The notes under the pieces are model-generated. The model made no database searches. It saw only the letters and a list, made by a program, of their open reading frames with translations, and was not told where the DNA came from. From positions 434,001-498,000 of the forward strand of contig CAVRIV010000001.1 in assembly GCA_963721335.1 (NCBI GenBank): DNA of 64,000 nucleotides. The letters are read 5' to 3'. The stretch is from CAVXDY01 sp963721335. GTDB lineage: Bacteria > Actinomycetota > Thermoleophilia > Miltoncostaeales > Miltoncostaeaceae. This document shows, one piece after another, positions 45,909 to 55,094 of the stretch (position 1 is the first letter of the stretch; every line of letters starts with the position of its first letter). A program made the position numbers and the translations under genes.

Positions 45909-46358
45909 CTACCAGGTGCAGCCGGCGCCGCAGGTGCGGGTGACCGTGCCGTCCGCAGCGTGGGTGAGCGTGTAGGTCTTGGAGCCGGACGTGGCCGCCA
46001 TGCTGTAGGTCGTGGCGGTCGAGGTCAGGATCACGACCTCGTTCTTCGGGACCGCCGAGGCGGGCGTGGTGGCGGTCGTGGCCTTGTAGGCGATCGAGGG
46101 GTTGATGGCCGCGAGGGCCGTCACCGCGAGGGCCGGAGTGGTCGGGTAGGTCTGAGCGTCGGTGTACGACGACTCCATGGCGACGGTGGCGTCGCGCACG
46201 AGGGCGGTCGCGGCCGCGCTGTTGGCCTTGTCCTTCTGCCCGATGAACTGCGGGATGGCGATGGCGGCGAGAATGCCGATGATGAGCACGACGACCAAGA
46301 GCTCGATGAGGGTGAATCCATCGTGACTCCGGGCCCGGCTCCGAAGCCGGTTGAACAT
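45909..46358 (-). CDS. type IV pilin-like protein (prepilin signal)
   Basis: A 149-residue pseudopilin/pilin. The prepilin peptidase site is in SHDG/FTLIELL (cleavage after Gly, Glu5 present), followed by the long hydrophobic N-terminal helix VVVLIIGILAAIAIPQF. The C-terminal domain is Thr/Ala-rich and ends in a possible disulfide loop CGAGC. Start ATG 46358 has GGAGG 7 nt upstream; the frame upstream of it is not conserved. No other pilus genes are in the window, so it may be exported by machinery encoded elsewhere. Confidence 0.88.
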   Translation of the reverse strand: MFNRLRSRARSHDGFTLIELLVVVLIIGILAAIAIPQFIGQKDKANSAAATALVRDATVAMESSYTDAQTYPTTPALAVTALAAINPSIAYKATTATTPASAVPKNEVVILTSTATTYSMAATSGSKTYTLTHAADGTVTRTCGAGCTW

Positions 46359-46542
46359 GTGGATCCTCCGTAAGGTGGTTGTTGCGCGCCGGAGATGCCC
46401 ACGTGTTCGCACACCTCTTTTGTCGCTATGGGGGTCATCGGCCCCCCGCAGGGCGACTTGAGGCGCGGGTCCCGGTGCTCAGATCAGGGAACGGGGCCGG
46501 GCAGGCCCAGGTGCAGGCGAAATCGGGGGATTGCGTCCACCC

Positions 46543-47970
46543 GTGAGCCGGCCGGACCATGACGCCGTCGTCGTCGGCTCCGGCCCGAACGGCCTCGCGG
46601 CGGCCATCACGCTGGCGCGCGCGGGACGCTCGGTGCTGGTGCTGGAGGCCCGCGAGACGGTCGGCGGCGGCTGCCGCTCCGCCGAGCTCACGCTCCCGGG
46701 CCACCTCCACGACGTCTGCTCGGCCGTCCACCCGCTCGCCGCCGCCTCCCCCTTCTTCCGCTCGCTCCCCCTCGCCGACCTGGGCGTGGAGCTGGTCCAG
46801 CCCTCCGCGGCGCTGGCCCATCCGCTCGACGACGGCACGGCGGTCACGCTCGAGCGCTCGGTGGACCGGACGGCCGACGGGCTCGGCACGGACGCGGCGG
46901 CCTACCGCCGCCTGATGGCGCCGCTGGTGCGTGACGCCGAGGCGATCCTGGCCTCGGTGCTCGCGCCGCCCCTGCGGCCCCCGCGGCACCCGATCGCGCT
47001 GGCGCGGTTCGCCCCGGGCGCCCTGCGCTCGGCCACCGGCCTGGCGCGCCGCTTCTCCGGCGATCGCGCGCCGGCGCTCATCGCGGGCCTGTCGGCCCAC
47101 TCGATACTGCCCCTGGAGGCGCCCCTCTCGGGTGGGTTCGGGCTGGTGCTCGGCCTGCTCGGCCACGCGGTGGGATGGCCGGTCGTGCGCGGCGGCTCCC
47201 AGCGGCTGGCCGACGGCATGGCGGCGCACGTGCGGGCCCTCGGCGGCGAGATCCTCACCGGCCACCTGGTGACCTCGCTCCACGACCTCCCGCCGGCCCG
47301 GGCGGTGCTCCTCGACGTCACGCCCCGGCAGCTCCTGCGCATGAGCGGGCCGCCGCTGCCGCCCGCCTGGCGGCGCCGGCTGGGCCGGTACCGCTACGGC
47401 CCCGGCGTCTTCAAGATCGACTGGGCGCTCGCCGGCCCGATCCCCTGGCGCGCCCCCGAGTGCGCGCGGGCGGCGACGGTCCACCTCGGAGGCACGATGG
47501 CCGAGATCGCCGCCGCCGAGCGCACCGTCGCCGCCGGGCGCCACCCCGACCGCCCCTACGTGCTCCTCGCCCAGCAGACCCTGGTGGATCCCAGCCGCGC
47601 GCCCGCGGGCCGGCACACCGCCTGGGCCTACTGCCACGTCCCGAGCGGCTCGGCCCTGGACATGACCGAGGCCATCGAGCGCCAGATCGAGCGCTTCGCG
47701 CCGGGCTTCCGCGACCTGGTGCTGGCGCGATCGACCCGCCGCCCCGCCCAGATCGAGGGCGAGAACCCCAACTACGTGGGCGGCGACATCAACGGCGGCG
47801 TCGCCGACCTGCGGCAGACGATCGCGCGGCCCGTGGCGCGGCCCACGCCCTACGCGCTCCCGCTCCCCGGTCTCTACCTCTGCTCATCCTCCACGCCCCC
47901 CGGGGGCGGCGTGCACGGGATGTGCGGCCACTGGGCGGCCCGGGCGGCTCTCCGCCGGGAGCTCGCCTAG
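46543..47970 (+). CDS. NAD(P)/FAD-dependent oxidoreductase, phytoene-dehydrogenase-like
   Basis: A 475-residue flavoprotein with an N-terminal VVVGSGPNGLAAAITLARAG Rossmann motif, EARETVGGGCRS, and a C-terminal LPGLYLCSSSTPPGGGVHGMCGHWAA that closes the FAD site. This is the COG1233 carotenoid/retinol-desaturase-like group; the actual substrate is unknown. GTG 46543 is preferred over the in-frame TTG 46531. The first 180 bp upstream, shared with the pilin gene, show no clear promoter. Confidence 0.82.
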   Translation: MSRPDHDAVVVGSGPNGLAAAITLARAGRSVLVLEARETVGGGCRSAELTLPGHLHDVCSAVHPLAAASPFFRSLPLADLGVELVQPSAALAHPLDDGTAVTLERSVDRTADGLGTDAAAYRRLMAPLVRDAEAILASVLAPPLRPPRHPIALARFAPGALRSATGLARRFSGDRAPALIAGLSAHSILPLEAPLSGGFGLVLGLLGHAVGWPVVRGGSQRLADGMAAHVRALGGEILTGHLVTSLHDLPPARAVLLDVTPRQLLRMSGPPLPPAWRRRLGRYRYGPGVFKIDWALAGPIPWRAPECARAATVHLGGTMAEIAAAERTVAAGRHPDRPYVLLAQQTLVDPSRAPAGRHTAWAYCHVPSGSALDMTEAIERQIERFAPGFRDLVLARSTRRPAQIEGENPNYVGGDINGGVADLRQTIARPVARPTPYALPLPGLYLCSSSTPPGGGVHGMCGHWAARAALRRELA

Positions 47971-48009
47971 CCTCCGGCGCCGCCCGCCTGGATCGTGCGG
48001 ACGTGCGAA

Positions 48010-48042
48010 CGGCCCTCCGAGCGGCGAGCGCCCGGAGGGCCG
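48010..48042. terminator. bidirectional terminator hairpin
   Basis: A perfect 10-bp stem (CGGCCCTCCG 48010-48019 / CGGAGGGCCG 48033-48042) with a 13-nt loop lies between two convergent genes. There is no T run on either strand. Confidence 0.55.
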
Positions 48043-48066
48043 AGACACCGCGTGCGGGCGGCGCGG

Positions 48067-48369
48067 CTAGGAGACGACCGAGACGATCGTCCAGACCGCC
48101 ATCTGCGCGATCGCGAGACCGCCGATCACGATGGCCGCGATCGCCATCTTGGAGCCGGCGCCTCCGCTGAGCCGGCGGCGGGCGGAGATGCCGAGCAGGA
48201 TGGCGGCGACGCCCAGCGGCAGGCCGATCCAGAGACCTCCTGACGGTAGGTCCCAGGCGATGGTGGAGCCCGGGATCGAGAGGATCGCGAGCAGGAGGGC
48301 GAGCCCTGGTCGAGGGCGAGCCCCGGTGGGCGCGACGTCGACGGCGGGGCGGGTGGCGGTGCTCTCCAT
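48067..48369 (-). CDS. small membrane protein, DUF4190-like
   Basis: A 100-residue protein with a polar N-terminus and three hydrophobic segments (LALLLAILSIPGSTIAW, LWIGLPLGVAAILLGISA, MAIAAIVIGGLAIAQMAVW). The central LPLGVAAILLGISARRR and the following GSKMAIAAIVIGG resemble DUF4190. Function unknown. Good ribosome binding site (AAAGGAAG). 17 bp downstream of the secreted barrel-like gene on the same strand, so co-transcription is likely. Confidence 0.65.
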   Translation of the reverse strand: MESTATRPAVDVAPTGARPRPGLALLLAILSIPGSTIAWDLPSGGLWIGLPLGVAAILLGISARRRLSGGAGSKMAIAAIVIGGLAIAQMAVWTIVSVVS

Positions 48370-48386
48370 GGTGCTTCCTTTCGGGT

Positions 48387-48875
48387 TCACGGTGCGAAGG
48401 TGATGGTGGTGACCGAGTTGCGCCCGGTCTCCTTGGAGACGAGGACGCCGCGGGCGTTCGCGTAGGCGCCGGTTCCGCCGGTGATCGCGCCGGTGGTCGT
48501 GGGAATCGCCGGGGCGACGGTGGCCTGCAGGGTCAGGGTGCCGTCGCGCAGCACCATCACCCCCGCGCAGGTGAGGACCGACTTGCGGAAGTCGCGCGCG
48601 CCGGTGGTCGTGACGCAGTCGACGTGGAGCCTGCCCACCACCTTCCCGGAGGCGTCCGCCAGCGGGTTGGTGAAGACGATCAGGTCGCCCTGCGGGTTGG
48701 ACTGCTGGTTCTTGGTCGGAGTGTTCCTGATGTGGGCGAAGGTGGACCCGCGGTCGAGCTCGGTCAGGGTGAGGGTGCCGCTCGCCGGGCCCTGGGCCAC
48801 GGCGCCCGAGCCGAGGACGGCGGCGGCGGCCACCGCGGGAAGGGCGATGCACAGCGCGAGTCGCGAGGTGCGCAT
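48387..48875 (-). CDS. secreted beta-barrel protein, allene-oxide-cyclase/dirigent-like
   Basis: A 162-residue exported protein: signal peptide ending in GAVAQG, then a strand-rich domain with GDLIVFTNPLADASGKVVGRLH, CVTTTG, LTCAGVMVLRDGTLTLQATV and ITGGTGAYANARGVL. The last motif (GGTGxYxxARG) is characteristic of allene oxide cyclase-like/dirigent barrels in bacteria. Two cysteines could form a disulfide. Role unknown. Confidence 0.7.
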   Translation of the reverse strand: MRTSRLALCIALPAVAAAAVLGSGAVAQGPASGTLTLTELDRGSTFAHIRNTPTKNQQSNPQGDLIVFTNPLADASGKVVGRLHVDCVTTTGARDFRKSVLTCAGVMVLRDGTLTLQATVAPAIPTTTGAITGGTGAYANARGVLVSKETGRNSVTTITFAP

Positions 48876-48886
48876 GCTGCGTTCCT

Positions 48887-48913
48887 TTCGAGGGGTTCAG
48901 CGGACCCCTCGAA
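48887..48913 (-). terminator. 10-bp hairpin upstream of the secreted barrel gene
   Basis: TTCGAGGGGT (48887-48896) pairs with ACCCCTCGAA (48904-48913) around a 7-nt loop. On the minus strand it lies after the NarL-type regulator stop and touches the AAAGGAA ribosome binding site of the next gene. It may terminate upstream transcription or modulate translation. Confidence 0.45.
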
Positions 48914-48992
48914 GCTATTCGCGGCCATGGACCCGCCACATCGTCGCCACCACCGGACCGCGCCGCGGCCAGCACCTCTCGTGGGGCGAGTG

Positions 48993-49644
48993 CTAGCGCG
49001 TGGGGTCGGCGGCGCGCAGGTACGCGATCACCGCCAGCACGCGGCGGTTTGCGCCGTCGCTCTCGGGCAGGTCGAGCTTCATGAGCACGCTGCGCACGTG
49101 GCCCTCGACCGTGCGCTCGGTGAGCGTGAGGCGGCGCGCGATGCCGATGTTGGTGAGGCCCTCCGCCATCAGGGAGAGCACCTCGCGCTCGCGCTCGGTC
49201 AGCGACGCCGAGGCCGTCCGCGGACTCGCCCCCGACGAGCGACGCGACGACCTGCGGGTCGAGCGCCGCCCCGCCCCGCGCGACCCGCTCGGCCGCCTCG
49301 AGGAAGTCGGTCACGTTCAGCACCCGGTCCTTCAGCAGGTAGCCGAACCCGCCGCGCGAGACGAGCCCGACGGCCCCCGCGGCCTCGATGTGCTGGGACA
49401 GCACCAGCACGCCGACGTCCGGGTGGGCGTCGCGGAGCCACTGGGCCGCGCGCATGCCCTCGTCGGTGAACGACGGCGGCATCCGCACGTCGACGACCGC
49501 GAGGTCGGGCTGATCGCGGCCGATCGCCGCGCGCAGCTCCTCGGCGTCCTCGACCGAGGCGATCACCTCGTGCCCCGCGTCCTCGAACAGCCGGCCGAGG
49601 CCCTCGCGCAGGAGGGCCTGGTCCTCGGCGATCACGACCCGCAC
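48993..49644 (-). CDS. NarL/FixJ-family response regulator, frameshifted
   Basis: Receiver domain with the acidic pair in VVIAEDQALLREGL, phospho-acceptor Asp in LAVVDVRMPP, the Ser in LVLSQH and Lys in YLLKDRV. The C-terminal LuxR HTH is in the next frame (LMAEGLTNIGIARRLTLTERTVEGHVRSV; key part GLTNIGIA). Dropping one C at 49208-49209 joins DGL with ASLTERERE, giving about 217 residues. GTG 49644 overlaps the kinase gene end by 13 bp; the two form a two-component pair. Confidence 0.88.
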
Positions 49645-51644
49645 GGCAGCTCCGCGGTGACGACGGTCCCCCGGCCGGGCGGGCTCACCACGGTCACCCG
49701 ACCGCCCAGGGCGGCCACCCGGTCGGTGATCCCCGACAGCCCGGAGCCCTCGGACGGGACCGCGCCGCCCACGCCGTCGTCGCCCACCGAGACCACCAGG
49801 CTGCCGTTCTGCCGCTCGGCCCGGAGCACGACGTGGGAGGCCCCCGCGTGCTTCGCCGCGTTGGCGAGCGCCTCGCTGGCCACGAAGTAGGCCGCCGTCT
49901 CCAGCTTGTCCTCGAAGCGCTCCTCGGTCACCTCCACCCTCGTCCGGAGCCGCGAGCGGGAGACCAGATCGCCCAGCGCGCGCGCCAGCCCGTCGTCGAG
50001 ACCGGCCGGGCGCACGCCCCGCGCCAGCTCGCGCAGCTCCGCGATCGCGCGCGCGAGCTCGTCGACCGTGGAGTCCAGGGTTCGCGCCGCCGCGCTCTCC
50101 GCGGGGAGCTGCCCCTGAGCATGGCGGAGGGCGAGGCCGATCGAGACCAGCCGCTGCTGGGCCCCGTCGTGGAGGTCGCGCTCGAGCCGGCGCCGCTCCT
50201 CGTACCCGGCCGTGACGATGCGGGCCCGCGATTCCTCGACCTCGGCGAGCTGCCGCCGCGCCTCGACGCCCAGGCGGGTGATCTCGATGGCAAGCCCGGC
50301 GGCTCCGATGACGCTCTCCAGGAGGTCGGGACGCTCGCCGAGCGCCGCGTCGTGCACCACGGTGGCGAGCGGGATCGTGCCCCGGCGGACCGGCGTGCGG
50401 GCGCGGTCCGGTCCCAGGGCGACGTCGACCTCGCGACCCGTCGCATCGACCTCGACCTCACCGCCGGGGAGGCGGAACAGCAGTTGCAGCCCGGGATCGC
50501 CGAGGGCCTGGGCCAGGACGGCCTCGGTGGCCTCGGGCGCCGCGCGTCCCTCCCACAGGTCCGCGAGGAACCGCTCCACGGTGCGCAGTCCCTCGTAGCG
50601 CGCCCGGTCGAAGCGCCGGTCCACCAGGAGCTGGGCGCGTTTGCGCAGGGGTCCGAAGAGCAGCGCGACGGCGAGGGTCGCGGCCGCCGTCGCGAGGGTC
50701 GAGCCCGAGCCGATGGCCACGCCCAGGGACAGCGAGACGGCGGCGAAGACCGCCGCGAGGACGGCGCTCACCACCGCGTAGACCAGCGTGCGGTTGATCA
50801 GCCGGTCGATCTCGTAGAGGCGGTAGCGCATCACGGCGATGCCGATCGCCGCCGGGACGGCCACGAACGCGACCACGAGGGCGGCCTCGGTGGCCGGCCC
50901 GCCCCCGCCGTCGCCCGTGATCGCGATCTCCACCAGGCAGGTGACGACGGCGGCGGGGATCAGCACGGCGGCGAACGTGAGCCACTTGAGCTGCTGGCGC
51001 TCCACCCCGGACGCGCGCCGGAACCGGGTCCGTACGGCCAGGGCGCCGGCCACCAGGCTCGCCAGGGCCCCCAGGCCGGTGACGAGGAACGGGATGCCGA
51101 TGACCGACTCGGAGAGCTCCGGGAGCGGGCTGGAGACGTGGGCGTATTCCCCGCTGAAACGCTCGGCGGCGAGGAACGACAGGACGATCAGGACCGTGTA
51201 GGACGCCGTCGCGGCGATGGCGTAGGGCCGCCAGCGCGGCGAGGGGAGCCGGCCGTCGGGGAAGAGCCAGGCGATCGCCGTGACGAAGACGAACAGCAGC
51301 GGCCACGCCCGCTCGTTGAAGAGCACCGCCCACGCGCCTCCCGGCATCGCGCCCGGATCCTCGAGCACCGAATAGCCGGCGTACCCGTCGGCGATGCCGA
51401 AGGCGGTCAGCACGAGGCCGTTCGCGAGCAACAGCCAGCCGATCGGATTCGACCCGCGGCGGATCGCGAGCGCCAGCCCGACGCCGCTCGAGGAGAGGAT
51501 CGCCACCACCCAGCCGGCGATCGCCCACGGGCCGGTCCCGTGCCCGCCGGCCATGGCGTCGAGCCAGATCGCCCACGCGAGGCCGCCCGCCGTCGCGGCG
51601 ACGACGACCCAGGGCGCGATCCTGAGGGCTCGCATCCGGGCCAT
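49632..51644 (-). CDS. NarL-type sensor histidine kinase
   Basis: A 670-residue membrane kinase. The N-terminal third has about eight TM helices, a GAF-like region follows, then HisKA_3 with the phospho-His in ERDLHDGAQQRLVSIGLAL and a HATPase with NAAKHA (N-box), VGDDGVGG and GSGLSGITDRVAALGG. It should phosphorylate the partner encoded immediately downstream. ATG 51644 (or 51635) lies at the start of the first TM helix; upstream frame is not conserved. Confidence 0.88.
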   Translation of the reverse strand: MARMRALRIAPWVVVAATAGGLAWAIWLDAMAGGHGTGPWAIAGWVVAILSSSGVGLALAIRRGSNPIGWLLLANGLVLTAFGIADGYAGYSVLEDPGAMPGGAWAVLFNERAWPLLFVFVTAIAWLFPDGRLPSPRWRPYAIAATASYTVLIVLSFLAAERFSGEYAHVSSPLPELSESVIGIPFLVTGLGALASLVAGALAVRTRFRRASGVERQQLKWLTFAAVLIPAAVVTCLVEIAITGDGGGGPATEAALVVAFVAVPAAIGIAVMRYRLYEIDRLINRTLVYAVVSAVLAAVFAAVSLSLGVAIGSGSTLATAAATLAVALLFGPLRKRAQLLVDRRFDRARYEGLRTVERFLADLWEGRAAPEATEAVLAQALGDPGLQLLFRLPGGEVEVDATGREVDVALGPDRARTPVRRGTIPLATVVHDAALGERPDLLESVIGAAGLAIEITRLGVEARRQLAEVEESRARIVTAGYEERRRLERDLHDGAQQRLVSIGLALRHAQGQLPAESAAARTLDSTVDELARAIAELRELARGVRPAGLDDGLARALGDLVSRSRLRTRVEVTEERFEDKLETAAYFVASEALANAAKHAGASHVVLRAERQNGSLVVSVGDDGVGGAVPSEGSGLSGITDRVAALGGRVTVVSPPGRGTVVTAELPCGS

Positions 51645-51721
51645 GATCGCCCTCTCGGGGCGCCGCGGCAACGGTGCTACCACCTGCTCGAACCGATCCG
51701 GGTGCCGATCGCCGGCCACGG

Positions 51722-51727
51722 TAGGCT
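51722..51727 (+). promoter_or_regulatory. -10 element upstream of the decarboxylase-like gene
   Basis: TAGGCT fits TAnnnT. Predicted start near 51734 leaves a leader of about 50 nt containing AAGGAG before GTG 51787. Confidence 0.3.
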
Positions 51728-51786
51728 CGCATCGACCTGACACTCAGATCCAGGACGAGCGGATCGAAGAGCCAAGGAGTCTTCCC

Positions 51787-52458
51787 GTGTCGCGACTTCA
51801 GGCACCCCAGCTGGTCACCAACAGCCGGATGCTCTACTTCACCTGGATCCCTGCGGATCCAGACGCGGTGCGCGCCCTCGTGCCGAAGGGGCTCACGCCC
51901 ACCGACCGCGCCCAGTGCTTCATCAACCAGTACGTCGTCGACTCGGACGATCAGACCTCGGGCTTCAGCGCGTACTCGCTGACCTACGCCGGCGCCGACC
52001 TGACGGGCCAGGACACCCCCGACGGCGCCATCCCCGGCCGCTGGTGGACGCACTACTACAACTCGAACGCCGAGATGCGCGAGTACGTGTCCGAGCGTGG
52101 CGTGCCGGCGGAGCCGGGCGAGACCACCCTGGAGATCGCGGACGGCGTCCTGACCGCCACCACCTCGGCCGACGGCGTGCCGGTGATCCGCACCCGCGCC
52201 CGCGTGGGCGACGAGATCGCGGCGGTGGCCAAGGGGCAGCTTCGCTACATCACCGACATCGACGGCACGCTGACGAGCGGCCTCTACCCGTTCAACCTCG
52301 GCGCCGTCCAGCCCTGGGAGGTCGAGAGCTTCGAGTTCCTCGAGGCCGACCACCCGGTCTCGGCCCTGCGCCCGGCGGATCCCCTCGAGGTCACGTGGGG
52401 CTTCTACTCCCCGAACTCTTCCTTCTGCTACCCGGGCGGCGTGGAGCCGATCAGCTGA
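51787..52458 (+). CDS. acetoacetate-decarboxylase-like protein
   Basis: A 223-residue protein with the acetoacetate decarboxylase-like fold pattern: IPADPDAVRALVPKGLTP near the N-terminus, CFINQYVV, SLTYAGADL and a C-terminal GFYSPNSSFCYPGG. The catalytic Lys of true decarboxylases cannot be placed with confidence, so the reaction is unassigned. GTG 51787 follows AAGGAG at 7 nt. A strong hairpin follows the stop. Confidence 0.55.
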   Translation: MSRLQAPQLVTNSRMLYFTWIPADPDAVRALVPKGLTPTDRAQCFINQYVVDSDDQTSGFSAYSLTYAGADLTGQDTPDGAIPGRWWTHYYNSNAEMREYVSERGVPAEPGETTLEIADGVLTATTSADGVPVIRTRARVGDEIAAVAKGQLRYITDIDGTLTSGLYPFNLGAVQPWEVESFEFLEADHPVSALRPADPLEVTWGFYSPNSSFCYPGGVEPIS

Positions 52459-52466
52459 GTCGCGGA

Positions 52467-52493
52467 GCGCCGGCCGGGTCACCCGGCCGGCGC
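52467..52493. terminator. near-perfect 27-nt palindrome after the decarboxylase-like gene
   Basis: GCGCCGGCCGGGT and ACCCGGCCGGCGC flank a single C, giving a 13-nt arm on each side and a very stable hairpin 8 bp after the stop at 52458. No T run. Confidence 0.55.
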
Positions 52494-52620
52494 CGGCTCA
52501 GAACTGCGTTGCGCCGATCCGACGCGCTCCCACGCCCGACAGGTTCGTCCCCTTTGGGTGATGAGACGCAGCGGGCCGGCTGACAGGGTCGCGCGACACG
52601 CCGATTCCGGGAGACACCCC

Positions 52621-54992
52621 ATGCCCGAGAGGCCGCAGCCGCCGCGCGACGCACTGCCGGTTCCCGACATCACGCCGGTCGGGCTCACCACCTACGACGC
52701 GAAGGACCCGGACACCGCCTTCCCGCCGATCGAGCCGCTGCGTCCGCCCGAGGGAGCCCCCAACGTCCTGATCGTCCTGCTCGACGACGTCGGCTTCGGC
52801 GCCTCGAGCGCCTTCGGCGGCCCGATCAACACGCCGAACGCCGAGCGCCTCGCGAAGACCGGCCTCAAGTACACGCGCTTCCACACCACGGCGCTCTGCT
52901 CGCCCACGCGCGCGGCCCTCCTGAGCGGCCGGAACCACCACACCGTCGGCATGGGCGGCATCACGGAGATCGCGACGTCGGCCCCCGGCTACAGCTCCGT
53001 GCGCCCGAACACCTGCGCGCCGCTCGCGGAGACCCTGAAGCTGAACGGCTACTCGACGGCGCAGTTCGGCAAGTGCCACGAGGTGCCGGTCTGGGAGACG
53101 AGCCCGATGGGCCCGTTCGACAACTGGCCCACCGGGAGCGGCTTCGAGTACTTCTACGGCTTCATCGGCGGCGAGGCCCATCAGTACTACCCGGCGATCT
53201 ACGAGGGCACGGTCCCGGTCGAGCCCGAGAAGACGCCCGAAGAGGGCTACCACTTCATGGCCGACATGACGGACAAGGCGATCGTCTGGATCCGCCAGCA
53301 GAAGGCGCTGATGCCGGACAAGCCGTTCTTCGCCTACTTCGCGCCGGGGGCCACGCATGCGCCGCACCACGTCGCTCCTGAGTGGGCCGACAAGTACACG
53401 GGCGCCTTCGACGACGGGTGGGACGCCCTCCGCGAGCGGACCATCGCCCGCCAGAAGGAGCTCGGCGTGATCCCGGCCGACGCCGAGCTGACGCGGCGCC
53501 ACGAGGAGATCCCGGCCTGGGACGAGATGCCCGAGGAGCTGAAGCCGGTGCTTCGCCGCCAGATGGAGGTCTACGCGGGCTTCCTGGAGTTCACCGACCA
53601 CCACGTCGGGCGGCTGCTCGATGCCGTCGAGGACCTCGGCGTCCTCGAGAACACGCTCGTCTACTACATCGTCGGCGACAACGGCGCCTCCGCCGAGGGC
53701 ACCCTGAACGGCACCTACAACGAGATGATCAACTTCAACGGCGCCGCCGCGCTGGAGACCCCGGAGTTCATGATCGAGCGGCTGGACGACTTCGGCGGCC
53801 CGGACTCGTACAACCACTATGCGGTCGGCTGGGCGCACGCGATGTGCGCGCCGTACCAGTGGACGAAGCAGGTCGCCTCGCACTGGGGTGGCACGAGGAA
53901 CGGCACGATCGTCCACTGGCCGGCCGGGTTCACGGCGCGGGGCGAGATCCGGAGCCATTTCGCGCACGTGATCGACGTGGCACCGACCGTGCTCGAGGCG
54001 GCCGGCCTCGCGGAGCCGACGTTCGTCCACGGCGTCCAGCAGACGCCGCTCGAGGGCGTGAGCATGGCGTACTCGTTCGACGACGCCGGGGCCGCCGAGC
54101 GCCACACCACGCAGTACTTCGAGATGTTCTGCAACCGCGGCATCTACCACCGGGGCTGGACCGCGGTGACCCGGCACGGGACGCCGTGGGTGCTGGTCGG
54201 CGGCGAGAAGCCGGCACTCGACGACGACGTCTGGGAGCTCTACGACACGACCGCCGACTGGACGCAGGCGAAGGACCTGTCGGCAGACCACCCGGAGGTG
54301 CTCGCCGAGCTCCAGCGGCTGTTCCTGATCGAGGCCACGAAGTACAACGTCCTGCCGCTCGACGATCGCGTCGCCGAGCGCATCCTCCCCGAGATCGCCG
54401 GGCGGCCGATGCTCGTGCGGGGCGACCGGCAGCTGCTGTTCGGCGGCATGGGCCGCCTGTCCGAGAGCTCGGTGGTCAGCATCAAGAACAGGTCGCACGC
54501 CGTCACCGCCGAGATCGAGGTGGCGAAAGGCGGCGCGCAGGGCGTGATCATCGCCCAGGGCGGCAGCATCGGCGGCTGGAGCCTCTACCTGAAGGAGGGC
54601 AGGCTCCGCTACTGCTACAACCTGCTCGGGATCCAGCGCTTCTACGTCGGTGCGAGGAAGAAGGTGCCCGCGGGCACGCACCAGGTGCGGATGGAGTTCG
54701 ACTACGCCGGGCCGGGCATGGGCAAGGGCGGCGACGGTCACGCCTGTACGTCGACGGCGTCAAGGTCGGCAGGGGGAAGGTCGCCGCGACCGCGGCGATG
54801 ATCTTCTCCGCCGACGACACCTGCGACGTCGGACGCGAGAACGGCTCGCTGGTCGCGGACGACTACCCCGTGCCGAACACCTTCACCGGCGAGGTGAACT
54901 GGGTCGAGATCGACGCGGGCACGGCCGCCGAGGACGCCGACCACCGGATCGACCCGGACGAGCTCTTCCGGGTCGCGATGGCGAGGCAGTAG
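52621..54992 (+). CDS. arylsulfatase, type I, frameshifted near the 3' end
   Basis: Alkaline-phosphatase-superfamily sulfatase of about 790 residues. Calcium ligands are in VLIVLLDDVGFG. The formylglycine signature is CSPTRAALLSGR (Cys converted to FGly). The metal site GDNGASAEG and the His-bearing FAPGATHAPH are present. A C-terminal beta-rich domain follows (from about 600), interrupted at about 54737-54741 by a missing base; adding one restores RLYVDGVKVGRGKVAAT and the stop at 54992. No signal peptide is visible, so it is probably cytoplasmic. It should release sulfate from organosulfates. No FGly-generating enzyme is in the window. Confidence 0.88.
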
Positions 54993-55004
54993 CGCTTTCC
55001 CCGG

Positions 55005-55027
55005 ACGGGGAGCGTAAAGCTCCCCGT
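55005..55027 (+). terminator. terminator of the sulfatase gene
   Basis: ACGGGGAGC (55005-55013) and GCTCCCCGT (55019-55027) form a 9-bp stem with loop GTAAA, 13 bp after the stop, followed by TGG rather than a T run. Confidence 0.55.
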
Positions 55028-55094
55028 TGGAGGGGTGGCGCCGGAGCCCGGCCGGGCGCATGATCGACCCCCGGGAAACGGAAAGGAGCGCGCC

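Noticed and set aside
46359..46542. Possible cyclic-di-GMP riboswitch before the pilin gene
   Set aside because: A GGACGCAA-like string is present on the minus strand, but the paired stems and tetraloop of the class I fold could not be drawn; a covariance-model search would decide.
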